Assembly: GCA_030584065.1 (NCBI GenBank)
Contig: CP129489.1
Location: 3,446,235 to 3,510,234 of the forward strand
Direction of reading: 5' to 3'
DNA from: Flavobacteriales bacterium
GTDB taxonomy: Bacteria; Bacteroidota; Bacteroidia; Flavobacteriales_F; PHOS-HE28
Length of the DNA: 64,000 bases
Part shown: piece by piece, positions 1 through 8,320 of the stretch
Layout of the letters: each line of letters begins with the position of its first letter
How positions within the stretch are numbered: position 1 is the first letter of the stretch
Position numbers and translations under genes: made by a program
The notes under the pieces: generated by a model
What the model was told of the DNA's origin: nothing
The model's input: the letters and a program-made list of their open reading frames with translations, nothing else
Databases searched by the model: none

Positions 1-316
1 GCACATAGCCGACGAAAGGCAGGAAGTGCAGCCAGGCCTGTCCCACCCGGGCATGGCCCGTGATGGCCTGCACGTGGAAGAAGAGCAGCGGCCCATAGAG
101 CAGCACCAGCGGATCGCCGATGCGGATCAGGTGGGGCCACTGTCGGAAGTAGCCCGACAGCCCCAGCACCGGTCCGAGGAGCGAGATGGAGATCACCGCC
201 ACCAGTGCGGCCAGCAGCCGGTGCTCGCGCGAGCCGCCGTGGCGGTTCACCAGCAGGTAGGCCAGGAAGAGCCCCTGGATGGCGGCGGCGAAGATGACCA
301 GCGCGAGCAGTTGCAC
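1..316 (-). CDS. AraC-type regulator with N-terminal membrane sensor (5' part only)
   Basis: The reverse strand reads about 105 codons of a highly hydrophobic protein that runs off the left edge. It shows the pattern typical of membrane-bound AraC regulators: a first helix ending in QGLFLAYLL, then an R-L-L-A-A-L-V helix, then PHL...GDPLVLLYGPLLFFHVQ. In that family seven membrane helices precede a cytoplasmic AraC DNA-binding domain, which would lie outside this window. I chose the GTG at 314-316 because it puts the start right before the first helix; an in-frame ATG at 439 is possible but would overlap the divergent gene. The family call rests on the N-terminus only. Confidence 0.55.
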   Translation of the reverse strand, partial: MQLLALVIFAAAIQGLFLAYLLVNRHGGSREHRLLAALVAVISISLLGPVLGLSGYFRQWPHLIRIGDPLVLLYGPLLFFHVQAITGHARVGQAWLHFLPFVGYV

Positions 317-437
317 GCCGAAAGATCGGGAGGGGATGGCGATCGTGCTGAACGTGACGGACCCGAACTGCTGCGAAAACCCGATCGACCACTTGGCGTG
401 GACCGAGGGACCGACCGAACTTTCGGAAAACCTCCCC

Positions 438-833
438 ATGTGGTGGAAAGCCTTCCTCTTCTGGTTCCTGCTGATGGTGCTCGCCATCGGGAACGGCACC
501 GTGCGCCTCAAGTTCATCATCCCGTTCACCGGCCTTGCCGCAGGACTGGCCATCAGCACGGTGATGCTGTGCGCGCTGATCCTGGGCGCCACCTGGCTGG
601 GCATCGGTTGGCTCGGCCCCTCGCATGCGAAGCAGGCCTGGAGCATCGGCGTGTTCTGGTTGGTCCTGACACTGGCCTTCGAATTCGGTGCCGGGCACTT
701 CCTCTTCAAGAAGTCGTGGTCCGAACTGCTGCTGGACTACGACCTTTCGCAGGGCCGCATCTGGGTGCTGGTGCCGATCGTGACGGCATTGGCGCCGTGG
801 TGGATGGCGAAGCTGCGGGGGCTGGTGGGCTGA
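438..833 (+). CDS. Small conserved integral membrane protein
   Basis: 131 residues, almost entirely hydrophobic, with about four membrane segments (roughly residues 3-17, 30-57, 68-85 and 109-122). Motifs such as NGTVR near the N-terminus and LTLAFEFG in the third helix resemble a widespread family of uncharacterised bacterial membrane proteins. The open frame extends upstream to 279, but that extension is polar and without similarity to the family, so the ATG at 438 directly before the first helix is preferred. It stands divergent to the AraC-type regulator. No function can be assigned. Confidence 0.7.
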   Translation: MWWKAFLFWFLLMVLAIGNGTVRLKFIIPFTGLAAGLAISTVMLCALILGATWLGIGWLGPSHAKQAWSIGVFWLVLTLAFEFGAGHFLFKKSWSELLLDYDLSQGRIWVLVPIVTALAPWWMAKLRGLVG

Positions 834-886
834 AATGGGCATGTCGCGAGCGGTCGATCTGTGGTCGCAGCACCGACCTTCGCCCC

Positions 887-1332
887 ATGGACAAGGCAGC
901 CGTGATCGCTCAACTGCGCACCGTGCTGGAGCAGCGCGCAGCAGCACTCCAGGCCGAACTGTCCGCCACGCTGGAGGCACGCAACAGCGACACGAAGAGC
1001 AGTGCGGGCGACAAGCATGAAGTGGGCCGCGCCATGATGCAGCAGGAACTGGACCAGCTCGAAGGCCGGTTGGTCAGCATGCGTTCCATGCAGCACGAAC
1101 TGGCGCGCGTGCCCGTGGACCGTGTGCACGAGCACGTGGGCTTCGGAAGCTTGGTGACCACGGCCAAGGGACCTACTTCGTCGCCATCGGACTGGGGGCG
1201 TTGGATATGACGAATGGAACCTGCTACGCCATCTCCCTCACCTCACCGATCGGTCAAGCGTTGCGCGGCAGGAGGACCGGCGATGTGGTCACGGTGAACG
1301 GAAGGTCGATCCGGATACTGGTTGTGAGCTGA
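887..1332 (+). pseudogene. GreA-like C-terminal-domain protein, frameshifted
   Basis: Residues 1-94 (from ATG 887) match a small GreA/GreB-like family often mislabelled 3-oxoacyl-ACP synthase: a coiled coil with the signature NSDTKSSAGDKHEVGRAMMQ, then VGFGSLV. At about 1168-1171 the reading frame changes. The rest of the family pattern (TYFVAIGLGAL, then SPIGQALRGRRTGDVV, ending at TGA 1330-1332) continues in another frame, consistent with one missing base in the GGG/ACC context. The family folds as coiled coil plus FKBP-like domain. This is either a real broken gene or a sequencing error in a G run. The stop is immediately followed by the stop of the convergent gene. Confidence 0.75.
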
Positions 1333-1734
1333 TCAGGGCAGCTTCGTCCCCACAGCACCCCACCACGGAGCAATGGTGTACTTCAGCCGACCCGCCTTCA
1401 CGAAGGGGTCCTGCTTCAAGTTCGCTTCAACCTCCTCGCGTGTGTCACAGTCGTACAGCAGCAGTCCGCGCCAGCCTTCGTCGTTCTTGCCATAGGGACC
1501 GGCCATGACAATGAGGCCCTTGGCGGCCTGGGCATCCTGATGCGCCAGATGCGCCTGCTGCAGGGTCGCGGCGGTAAGGCTGTCCAGCGCCGGTCCATCG
1601 CCCTTCGTGTAGAGCACGAACCAGTATTGCTTCATGTGGTAGGTGCTGTCCGCGATGGTGACATCGAAGGTGCGCTGCGCCAGCATGGGGGTAACGCAGG
1701 GGATGAGCAGGAGCAGGAGGAGGAGTCGGTGCAT
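1333..1734 (-). CDS. Secreted YCII-domain (YciI-like) protein
   Basis: 133 residues. Residues 1-20 form a signal peptide (MHR followed by a leucine run and a cleavable region ending in LAQ). The mature part has the ferredoxin-like YCII pattern: YWFVLYTKGDGP at the start, LIVMAGPYG in the middle and EVEANLKQDPFVKAGRLKYTI near the end. YCII domains are small alpha/beta proteins of mostly unknown function. The longer upstream frame would add 29 unlikely residues before the signal peptide, so ATG at 1734 is chosen. Convergent with the GreA-like gene with no spacer. Confidence 0.75.
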   Translation of the reverse strand: MHRLLLLLLLIPCVTPMLAQRTFDVTIADSTYHMKQYWFVLYTKGDGPALDSLTAATLQQAHLAHQDAQAAKGLIVMAGPYGKNDEGWRGLLLYDCDTREEVEANLKQDPFVKAGRLKYTIAPWWGAVGTKLP

Positions 1735-1832
1735 GCGGCGATGGCTTCGGCCGTCTAAAGGTGCCGCGCGCAGCTCGGATGCGCAAGCCTTGCGATACCT
1801 GGAAAGGGACCACCGCTGCATCGGGTGGCAGC

Positions 1833-1840
1833 TATCTTGC
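1833..1840 (+). promoter_or_regulatory. Bacteroidota -7 element for queG
   Basis: TATCTTGC fits the TAnnTTTG -7 consensus and ends 4 nt before the queG ATG, implying a leaderless or nearly leaderless transcript. Confidence 0.45.
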
Positions 1841-1844
1841 CCGC

Positions 1845-2774
1845 ATGCCCGATGCGCGCCAGCGATCCGCGGCCATCAAGGCGGAAGCCCATCGGCTGGG
1901 ATTCCTGGCCTGCGGGGTGGCACGTGCCGATTTCCTCGCCGAGGAGGCGCCGCGCCTGGAGCAATGGCTGCGGCAGGGCCGGCACGGCACCATGGGCTAT
2001 ATGGCCGGCCATTTCGACCTGCGGCTCGATCCGCGCCGACTGGTGCCGGGCGCCCGGAGCGTGATCAGCCTGGCGTGCAATTACCACACGCCCCAGAGGC
2101 AGACCGACCCCGAGGCGCCTAAGCTGAGCACCTATGCCTATGGGCGGGACTACCACAAGGTGGTGCGGAAGCGACTGAAGCCCTTGATGGGCTTCATCGC
2201 CGAGCGGTTCGGGCAGGTGGCGATCAGGGCCTTCGTCGATAGCGCGCCCGTGCTGGAAAAGGCCTGGGCGGAGCGGGCTGGCATCGGCTGGCGGGGCAAG
2301 CACACCAACGTCATCCGCCGGGGTGCGGGCTCCTTCTTTTTCCTCTGCGAGCTCATCACCGACCTGGAGCTGGAGCCCGATGCACCGGCCACCGACCATT
2401 GCGGCACCTGTCGGCGCTGCATCGATGCGTGCCCCACGGACGCCATCACGCCTTACGGTGTGGACGGCAGCCGCTGCATCAGCTACCTCACCATCGAGCT
2501 GAAGGAGGCCATTCCCGGTGCGTTCGCTGGGAAGCTGGACGGCTGGGCCTTCGGGTGCGATGTGTGCCAGCAGGTGTGCCCATGGAACCGATTCAGCGTG
2601 CCGCATGCGGAGCCCGAGTTCGCCCCCAAGCCGGAACTGCTCGGGCTTACCGGGGAGGAGTGGCACGGCATGACGGAGGTCGTCTTCGACCGCCTCTTCG
2701 AAGGCAGTGCGGTGAAACGGGCCAAATACGCCGGCCTCAAGCGCACGCTCGATTTCCTCAAGCGTACGGGCTAA
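1845..2774 (+). CDS. queG: Epoxyqueuosine reductase
   Basis: 309-residue iron-sulfur/cobalamin enzyme that reduces epoxyqueuosine to queuosine in the wobble position of certain tRNAs, in the cytoplasm. Seen: SVISLACNYHT, the catalytic-region motif FVDSAPVLEKAWAERAGIGWRGKHTN (split over residues ~128-153), then two 4Fe-4S clusters, CGTCRRCIDACP and CDVCQQVCPWN. Length matches the short form of the family without C-terminal HEAT repeats. Start chosen at 1845 because family similarity begins there and a -7 element lies directly upstream; the frame itself is open to 1761. Stands alone, flanked by genes on the other strand. Confidence 0.95.
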   Translation: MPDARQRSAAIKAEAHRLGFLACGVARADFLAEEAPRLEQWLRQGRHGTMGYMAGHFDLRLDPRRLVPGARSVISLACNYHTPQRQTDPEAPKLSTYAYGRDYHKVVRKRLKPLMGFIAERFGQVAIRAFVDSAPVLEKAWAERAGIGWRGKHTNVIRRGAGSFFFLCELITDLELEPDAPATDHCGTCRRCIDACPTDAITPYGVDGSRCISYLTIELKEAIPGAFAGKLDGWAFGCDVCQQVCPWNRFSVPHAEPEFAPKPELLGLTGEEWHGMTEVVFDRLFEGSAVKRAKYAGLKRTLDFLKRTG

Positions 2775-2814
2775 ACGGGCGCTTCCGGAAACCGCGGATG
2801 CGGACCTGCGGCGC

Positions 2815-3009
2815 TCAGCTGCGCATGGTGCTCTTGAAGACCTCCAGGATGACGTCCTTGTAGAGGTGGCCGAAGGTGGCGAGGCACCAGGCCTTCAGCA
2901 CCAGTTGGTCGCGCTGGCCCACCCATTTGCGGGCCTTGATCAATTCCTTCCTGAACAGGCGGGGGTCGAAGCTGACCTTCTGAAGCACCTGCTTGCTGAA
3001 CTCCATCAT
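2815..3009 (-). CDS. Small conserved Bacteroidota protein
   Basis: 64 residues, basic and helical, starting MMEFSKQVLQKVSFD and containing RKELIKARKW and LKAWCLATFGHLY. This resembles a short, single-domain hypothetical protein that recurs in Bacteroidota genomes; its function is unknown. A purine-rich GGAAGGAAG directly precedes the ATG at 3009. An ATG pair at 3030 is an alternative start and lies 22 nt after a TATCTTCA promoter-like element (3053-3060). No signal peptide or membrane helix. Confidence 0.65.
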   Translation of the reverse strand: MMEFSKQVLQKVSFDPRLFRKELIKARKWVGQRDQLVLKAWCLATFGHLYKDVILEVFKSTMRS

Positions 3010-3052
3010 CTTCCTTCCTTGGTCCATCATCACGGTACGGGTTAAGCGAGGC

Positions 3053-3060
3053 TGAAGATA
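3053..3060 (-). promoter_or_regulatory. Bacteroidota -7 element for the 64-aa protein
   Basis: Reverse strand TATCTTCA, close to TAnnTTTG, 22 nt upstream of the earliest plausible ATG (3030). Confidence 0.35.
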
Positions 3061-3180
3061 GATCGAATCGCCGGGGGGAGGGGGGATGGGACGGTCGGTT
3101 TTTCCACGATCGCACCCTCCGCACGGCAAGGGGCAACGGCACCCGCCCGGGCTTGGTATGCCCGGCTTGTTAATGATCGT

Positions 3181-4044
3181 TCACGGCGCGAAGGCGCGAT
3201 GCGCGGCCTGCAGCACCCGGCTCGTGGACACCTCGTAGGCGTAGGCCACCAGCTCGCAGTTGGCGGCGTTCCACGCTGGGTTCATCGCCACGCCGTTGTA
3301 CGACAGGGTGATGGTGTCGCCCACGGTCGCCGCGGTGGCGACGAGCTGCCGCCCCCAGGCCCCATCCAGCGTCTTGCGGAACACATGGCGGTGGTCGTAG
3401 TTGGGCACATCCGGGGGGGTCGCCTGGGAGTTGTACTGCCAGTCGATCACATGGTCCTCCAGCAGGTACACGGTGAGGTTGTGCTCGCCATTGAGGGGGG
3501 CCAGCACGGCCACCTTCACCTCGGCGGTGACAGTGTTGGACGGGGCGTCGTGCTGCAGCGCACTGATCCAGATGTCCAGCGCCGCATCCTCGTTCACGAT
3601 CTCGTCGATGGCACTGCCCCAGGAGGCGCTCGATTGGGTGACGCTGCTGTTGAAGGCCGTGCGGTTCACCATGCCCGTGGGCAGGAAATTGACGCCGAAA
3701 GTGGTGGCGTAGGCCTGGCCCTCCGGGGTGCGGAAGTCGGTGTCGTAGCTGCCATCGGGGTTGCTCTGGGGCGCGATGAAGCTGGAGTTGAAGTTGCCCA
3801 CGGCATGCATGCCCACCACGATGAGGTCCTCGCCGTAGGCCGTCTTCAGCTGGGCGGCCACGGCGTGCGAGGCAGGGCAGTTGTTGCAGTGGTGGCCGGT
3901 GAACTCCTCCAACAGCGCGCGCCGCTTCACCGTCTCTCCGGGGGTGCCGCCGTTCCCGGTGCGCGGGGTCACGGGTTCATCCACGTAGTCGCAACCGGCC
4001 ATGAGCATCAGCCCGGCGATGAAGGGGAGCATCGGTGCACGCAT
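3181..4044 (-). CDS. Omp28-family lipoprotein with thioredoxin-like CxxC
   Basis: 287 residues. The N-terminus is a lipoprotein signal (hydrophobic stretch ending LMAGC, lipobox Cys at residue 18). The Omp28 thioredoxin-like domain follows: LLEEFTGHHCNNCPASHAVA with a CNNC motif, then a TGMVNRT loop and a C-terminal beta-rich half ending VLQAAHRAF. Omp28 was first described as a Porphyromonas outer-membrane protein; its role is uncertain, with disulfide chemistry or adhesion proposed. Downstream member of a minus-strand group (TlpA - DUF6029 - Omp28) with only 3 nt to DUF6029, so probably one transcript. Confidence 0.85.
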   Translation of the reverse strand: MRAPMLPFIAGLMLMAGCDYVDEPVTPRTGNGGTPGETVKRRALLEEFTGHHCNNCPASHAVAAQLKTAYGEDLIVVGMHAVGNFNSSFIAPQSNPDGSYDTDFRTPEGQAYATTFGVNFLPTGMVNRTAFNSSVTQSSASWGSAIDEIVNEDAALDIWISALQHDAPSNTVTAEVKVAVLAPLNGEHNLTVYLLEDHVIDWQYNSQATPPDVPNYDHRHVFRKTLDGAWGRQLVATAATVGDTITLSYNGVAMNPAWNAANCELVAYAYEVSTSRVLQAAHRAFAP

Positions 4045-4047
4045 GGG

Positions 4048-5736
4048 TCAGAAGGTGCTGGTGATGGACAAAGTAAGGCCGTTGGCGGCGGGTACCTGGC
4101 GGCATACCCCGCCCACGCAGAAGATGCCGGCACGCTGGCGGCCGTAGTTGACCTGGAAGCGGTTGCCACCGCGGATGTAGCCCACCGAGCCGATGGGGTA
4201 GTGCAGGGGCTCTTTGCCCTTGTCCTCCAGGGCAGCGCTGCCCACGTAGTTGAACTGGTCCATGGCGGCGATGAACCAGTGCGGGCTGAAGGTGAGCTCG
4301 GCGAGGGCCGTGGCCCAGTTGCCCTGGTCCTGCCGGGTGCTGAGGTGCTGGAGCTCGAAGCGCAGTGAAGTGCGCTCGGTGAAATTGTGCAGGCCCTCGA
4401 GGATGAGGATGTCCGCATAGACCACGGATTCACCGGGCTTGCCTTGGATGATGTCGATGTCGTAGGCCAGGTTGAGCCAGGTGAGGGCCAGCTCCCAGGA
4501 GGAGCTCACCTTCTTGCGCAGCTCGATGTTCACGTCCTGGAAATAGCGCCGCTCGCCCGGCGTGAAGAACCGCGAGGTGTAGCCTTGGCGCGCGGTGGTA
4601 TCGTCCGCAAGGCCCAGGCGGGTGGTGTCGAGCGCATAGGCCACGCTGCCGTTGATGGCCAGCTTGGTGCCGTACTTGCCCCCGAGCGGGGTGCCCTTCT
4701 TCCATTTGTAGAAGACCTCGCCTTGGGCGCTCACCTCCCCGTTGGGCTGTGTGGCATAGGGGTAGAGCGTGGCGGGCAGGTTGTAGGTGTGCTGCTTGGT
4801 GAGCGGCGGCAGGAAGTTGATGTTGAGGTCGAACGGCGTGGGCGAGGCGCGGTCGCTCTGGTAGAACATATTGTCGAAGCTGTGGGCGCCCACGCTGGCG
4901 CCGAAGCCCTTGGTGCTGTAGGTGGCATTCACCAGCAGCCCTTGTCCTGGCCGGTAGATGAATCCGTTCTTGCCATTGGGGTCGTTGATCTTGTAGGCAT
5001 ACTCGGTATAGAGGTCCCACTTGGCGCTCGTGTAGTGCAGCCGCAGCGCCCAGGTGCCCACGTTCTCGGGCAGCTCTAGCAGCGGGTCACGGTCCTCCTG
5101 GTACTTGCTCACGAAGCTGCCACCGACCACCAGGTTGCCCGCCGCTGTCCAGGCGCTGTCCAGCAGCTCGGCCAGGTTCAGCTCGGCATCGGCGCCGCGC
5201 ACAAGGCCCACCCCCTTCACCTGACCGTTGTCGAAGTTGAAGCGTTGGCGGCCTGCGATGCCCTTGAGGTACACGCCGCGGAAGGGCTTGTACCTCACGC
5301 GCACCCCGTCCATGGCGTTGTCCACGCCGAGGTAGCGCTCTTCGTAGGCGCGGAACACGAGCCCTTGGCCGAACTGCTCGAAGAAATTGCCGGCCGTCAC
5401 CTCCAGGTCGCTGAGCTTGTACTTGGCGTACCGGTACCCGATGCCCGATCCGGCGTAGGGCTGACCGGCCGGGTAGCCGGCCAGCGCGGGCTCGTAGCTC
5501 TCGAACCGCCCCCCCGCCTCGAAATTGCCGCTGGTGTAGATGAGGTTCATCCAGGCATTGTAGGCCAGCCGCTGCCGCGGCACGATGGCGCCGATGTCCT
5601 CGTCCTCGTTGTAGTACTGGGCGTCGGTGCTGAAGTTGCCGTGCAGCTGGCCACCTTCCTGGGCCCGGGCCATCCCGCACAACATGAGCATCGCTGCCGC
5701 TGCGGGGGCGCGCAGTGCGCTGGTCATCCGTTGCAT
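4048..5736 (-). CDS. DUF6029 outer-membrane beta-barrel-like protein
   Basis: 562 residues with a signal peptide (MQRMTSALRA... ending MARAQ) and no internal membrane helices. The body alternates hydrophobic and aromatic residues like a barrel: repeated patterns such as GNFFEQFGQGLVFRAYEERYLGVDNAMDG, and a terminal strand ending LTLSITSTF with the C-terminal Phe common in outer-membrane proteins. Context and pattern match DUF6029, found beside TlpA and Omp28 genes in Bacteroidota. The open frame extends to 5847, but this would overlap the tlpA gene; the ATG at 5736 follows its stop by 10 nt. Confidence 0.75.
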   Translation of the reverse strand: MQRMTSALRAPAAAAMLMLCGMARAQEGGQLHGNFSTDAQYYNEDEDIGAIVPRQRLAYNAWMNLIYTSGNFEAGGRFESYEPALAGYPAGQPYAGSGIGYRYAKYKLSDLEVTAGNFFEQFGQGLVFRAYEERYLGVDNAMDGVRVRYKPFRGVYLKGIAGRQRFNFDNGQVKGVGLVRGADAELNLAELLDSAWTAAGNLVVGGSFVSKYQEDRDPLLELPENVGTWALRLHYTSAKWDLYTEYAYKINDPNGKNGFIYRPGQGLLVNATYSTKGFGASVGAHSFDNMFYQSDRASPTPFDLNINFLPPLTKQHTYNLPATLYPYATQPNGEVSAQGEVFYKWKKGTPLGGKYGTKLAINGSVAYALDTTRLGLADDTTARQGYTSRFFTPGERRYFQDVNIELRKKVSSSWELALTWLNLAYDIDIIQGKPGESVVYADILILEGLHNFTERTSLRFELQHLSTRQDQGNWATALAELTFSPHWFIAAMDQFNYVGSAALEDKGKEPLHYPIGSVGYIRGGNRFQVNYGRQRAGIFCVGGVCRQVPAANGLTLSITSTF

Positions 5737-5746
5737 CCCGTGCCTG

Positions 5747-6241
5747 TCACTTCTTGCCCGTGAGCTCAAGCACCTTCCGGTACAGCTCGTTCTCATCGCC
5801 GGGCTCGTAATTGTTGTGCTGGTACACGATCCGCCCGCTCCCGTCAACCAGGAAGGTGTGCGGCACGTTGTTCACGTTCAGCGCGCGCTTGAAGTCGCCA
5901 TTGGGGTCGAGGTACACCTCGTACTCCCAGTCCTGCCCGCTCACGTAGGGCTTCACCCGCGCCATGGTGCGCGCATCATCGATGGAGATGGCGATGAGCT
6001 TCACGCCCGTCTTCGCCCGCCAGTCCTCGTACTTCTCCGCGATGGCCGAGAGCTCCTTCTTGCAGGGCGCGCACCAGGTCGCCCAGAAGTTGATGATGAT
6101 GGGCTTGCCATCATTGCTGAAGCTGCGGGTGTCCACCTTCTTGCCCTCCAGCGTCTGCACGGTAGCGCTGGGTACGGTGGATTGCGCGGCAGCCGCGATG
6201 GCGGTGGTGATCAGAAGGGCGACGGTAAGGATGCGGATCAT
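5747..6241 (-). CDS. TlpA-family periplasmic thioredoxin
   Basis: 164 residues: signal peptide (MIRILTVALL...AAAAQ) followed by a complete thioredoxin-like domain with IIINFWATWCAPCKKEL (CxxC active site CAPC), the conserved IAISIDDAR strand, and VPHTFLVDGSGRIVY with the cis-proline. TlpA/ResA-type proteins reduce disulfides in exported proteins. First gene of the TlpA - DUF6029 - Omp28 group, suggesting that it acts on the two downstream envelope proteins; that link is inference. ATG at 6241 chosen because the signal peptide begins there. Confidence 0.9.
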   Translation of the reverse strand: MIRILTVALLITTAIAAAAQSTVPSATVQTLEGKKVDTRSFSNDGKPIIINFWATWCAPCKKELSAIAEKYEDWRAKTGVKLIAISIDDARTMARVKPYVSGQDWEYEVYLDPNGDFKRALNVNNVPHTFLVDGSGRIVYQHNNYEPGDENELYRKVLELTGKK

Positions 6242-6340
6242 CAGTGTATCGGGTTCGGGGCCAAACGGAAGACCAGCGGTCACAGGCAATCATCGCGCCG
6301 GACCGCTGGCCTCCGTAATCGGCTCACATCGTTCAGCGCC

Positions 6341-8062
6341 TTATCGGCTCAGGGTCACCTTGCGGGTGGCGGTCATGCCATCGGCCACCACCTGCACGAA
6401 GTAGCTGCCGGCGGAGAGGCCGCCGAGGTCGAGCACGTGCTGCTGCGCGCCGCTGCCGAAGCTGCGGCTGCTGCTCATCACCTGCTCACCCAGCATGTTC
6501 ACCACCTGGAAACGCACATTGGTGGAGGCGGGAAGGTCGAAGCCCAGGTTCAGCTGGCCTTCGGTGGGGTTGGGGTAGAGCGTGAGGTGACGGCTCAGCG
6601 CGTTCTCCTCCATGCCCACGGCGAGCTGCGAAACGAAGGCCGCCTGCAGCACCTCCTTGGTGCTGCTGTTCTGCACGAAGGCCACCACTTTCACGTTGGC
6701 CAGCTGGCCCCAGAGATTGTAGTTGCCCTGGGCCACGCCGCCCGTGGTGAAGCTGTAGGTCTGGGTGAACGACTGCGAGATGCCGGCCTGCAGGTTCGCC
6801 ATGGTGATGCCGCTGCCGTTGGGCAGCATCTTCCGCTGGGCGTGCTTGAATTGGGTCTGTGAGGTGGTTCCGCCCGTGTAGGAGTAGCTTTCCACGGCGG
6901 CGATGTGCAGCTTGTGGGTGCCGGGGAAATCGGCATAGGGGGTCACCTCTGCGGTGACGGTGAGCAGGTTGCCGCCGTAGGTGGCGGTGAGGTTGATGGC
7001 GGCGAACGCCGGAACAGCCGCCTCCGTGCTGAGGTTGGAGGCGTTGTTGACGTAGGAGTTCTGGACCGAGGCGCCATTGAGGTAGGAGTCGGGGATGCCG
7101 CTCACGCCGTAGTAGGTGCGACGGGTCACGCCGTCAGGATTGTAGCTGGGGTCGGTGCCGGGGCTGGGCCAGTTCATCTGGTACTTGATGGCGGCGATGT
7201 TGGAACCCGTGCCGTTGGCGTTCACCGATGTCAGCAAGGGGTCGAAGGTGTTGTTGAAGCTGGCGCAGGGGGCGCAGGTGGAGCTCGTGAACTCCTCGAT
7301 CAGCACCACGCGCTGTGCGGATTGCGTGGCCACGTTCACCTGTTTGGTGGCCAGGTCGTTCAGCGGGTTGGCGTCATCGCCTCCATTGAGGTTGCTGGCC
7401 CAGGCCACGATGGTGTGGCTGCCGGTGGTGGCGTTCCACGGCGTGGGGTGGCTGAAGTTGTAGGAGGCGCCCGGATTGATCGTGGCGGAGATGGGCTGCG
7501 ACACGGCAGCGCCGCCATCGACCGTATAGTTCAGCGTGAAGCTGTTGATTGCGGCCGTGCCGAAGTTGCGCATGGTGCCCGTGATGGTTTGGTTGCCGGC
7601 GGCCACCACGTTCGGCATGTTGATCGTCAGCGCAGCCAGGTCAAGTGCGCTCTGCGTGCCTGTGATGAAGTAGGCCACATCCTGCGAGCCGGTGAAGTTG
7701 GTGTTGGTGGCCAGTGTGGCGGCACCGGCGGTGACGCTGTAATAGCCGCTGCCATAGGCGCAGCACATGCCATCACCGTAGGCGTCGTTGATGGTGAAGA
7801 CGAGGACCGGGCCGTTGGGCACGCAGGCCGTCACCGGGGCCTGGTCGTAAGCGCCATTGGCGGCCGCGAGCTGGTACGGGCCGCCCGATGCATAAACGGG
7901 AGAGCCGCCGAGGCCTGTGAGGCTCCAGGTGGTCTCATCGCCGTAGCGGTCGGTGGTGATGTTCACCGTCACCTCGGTCTGCCCACCAGGGCACTGGGCC
8001 GTCGCCTGGGCGCTGAAGGCCAGGGCCGTGGCGAAGGGTAGGAAGCGTAGCGTCTTCTGCAT
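6341..8062 (-). CDS. T9SS-sorted Omp28-related protein
   Basis: 573 residues. Signal peptide (MQKTLRFLPF...ATA), then an N-terminal beta domain with the repeated theme YGDETTW / YGDGMCCAYGSGYYSV seen in secreted Bacteroidota proteins, a CARDB-like beta domain (INMPNVVAAGNQTITGTMRN), an Omp28 thioredoxin-like domain with FTSSTCAPCASFN, and a type IX C-terminal sorting domain (LYPNPTEGQLNLGF ... LSAGSYFVQV ... KVTLSR). It should cross the outer membrane through the SprA translocon. A much longer open frame exists to 9376, but it is a shadow of the genes on the other strand. Own promoter at 8134-8141. Confidence 0.9.
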   Translation of the reverse strand: MQKTLRFLPFATALAFSAQATAQCPGGQTEVTVNITTDRYGDETTWSLTGLGGSPVYASGGPYQLAAANGAYDQAPVTACVPNGPVLVFTINDAYGDGMCCAYGSGYYSVTAGAATLATNTNFTGSQDVAYFITGTQSALDLAALTINMPNVVAAGNQTITGTMRNFGTAAINSFTLNYTVDGGAAVSQPISATINPGASYNFSHPTPWNATTGSHTIVAWASNLNGGDDANPLNDLATKQVNVATQSAQRVVLIEEFTSSTCAPCASFNNTFDPLLTSVNANGTGSNIAAIKYQMNWPSPGTDPSYNPDGVTRRTYYGVSGIPDSYLNGASVQNSYVNNASNLSTEAAVPAFAAINLTATYGGNLLTVTAEVTPYADFPGTHKLHIAAVESYSYTGGTTSQTQFKHAQRKMLPNGSGITMANLQAGISQSFTQTYSFTTGGVAQGNYNLWGQLANVKVVAFVQNSSTKEVLQAAFVSQLAVGMEENALSRHLTLYPNPTEGQLNLGFDLPASTNVRFQVVNMLGEQVMSSSRSFGSGAQQHVLDLGGLSAGSYFVQVVADGMTATRKVTLSR

Positions 8063-8133
8063 GGTGTTGGGTTTTGTTCGCAACTGGGGGATGCGGCCGC
8101 ACCTGAACGTGCGTGCCGGTGTTTGAAGGAGCG

Positions 8134-8141
8134 CCAAAGTA
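8134..8141 (-). promoter_or_regulatory. Bacteroidota -7 element for T9SS Omp28 gene
   Basis: Reverse strand TACTTTGG, a close match to TAnnTTTG, 71 nt upstream of the ATG at 8062. Confidence 0.5.
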
Positions 8142-8256
8142 GCGGCCGCTTCTCCGACACTGTTGGGCATCGATCCCCGCCGGGTTGGGATCCTACGCGG
8201 CCGCAACGGCATTGCCGGGAGTGAGCAACGGTGGCCTCCGGGTCGGGGCATCCGCC

Positions 8257-8264
8257 TACCTTTG
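8257..8264 (+). promoter_or_regulatory. Bacteroidota -7 element for T9SS gene at 8321
   Basis: Perfect TACCTTTG in the 258-nt divergent spacer, 56 nt upstream of the ATG at 8321. The rest of the spacer shows nothing else recognisable. Confidence 0.5.
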
Positions 8265-8320
8265 CCTACATCGGTGGCATGGAATTCCCGCAAGGGGCTT
8301 CCGGCCGTTGATAAGCCCGG

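Noticed and set aside
26..886. First part of a 394-codon open frame starting at 26
   Set aside because: Its composition is His/Gly/Arg-rich without hydrophobic pattern, typical of an antisense shadow; real signals there are the minus-strand AraC-type protein and the membrane protein at 438.
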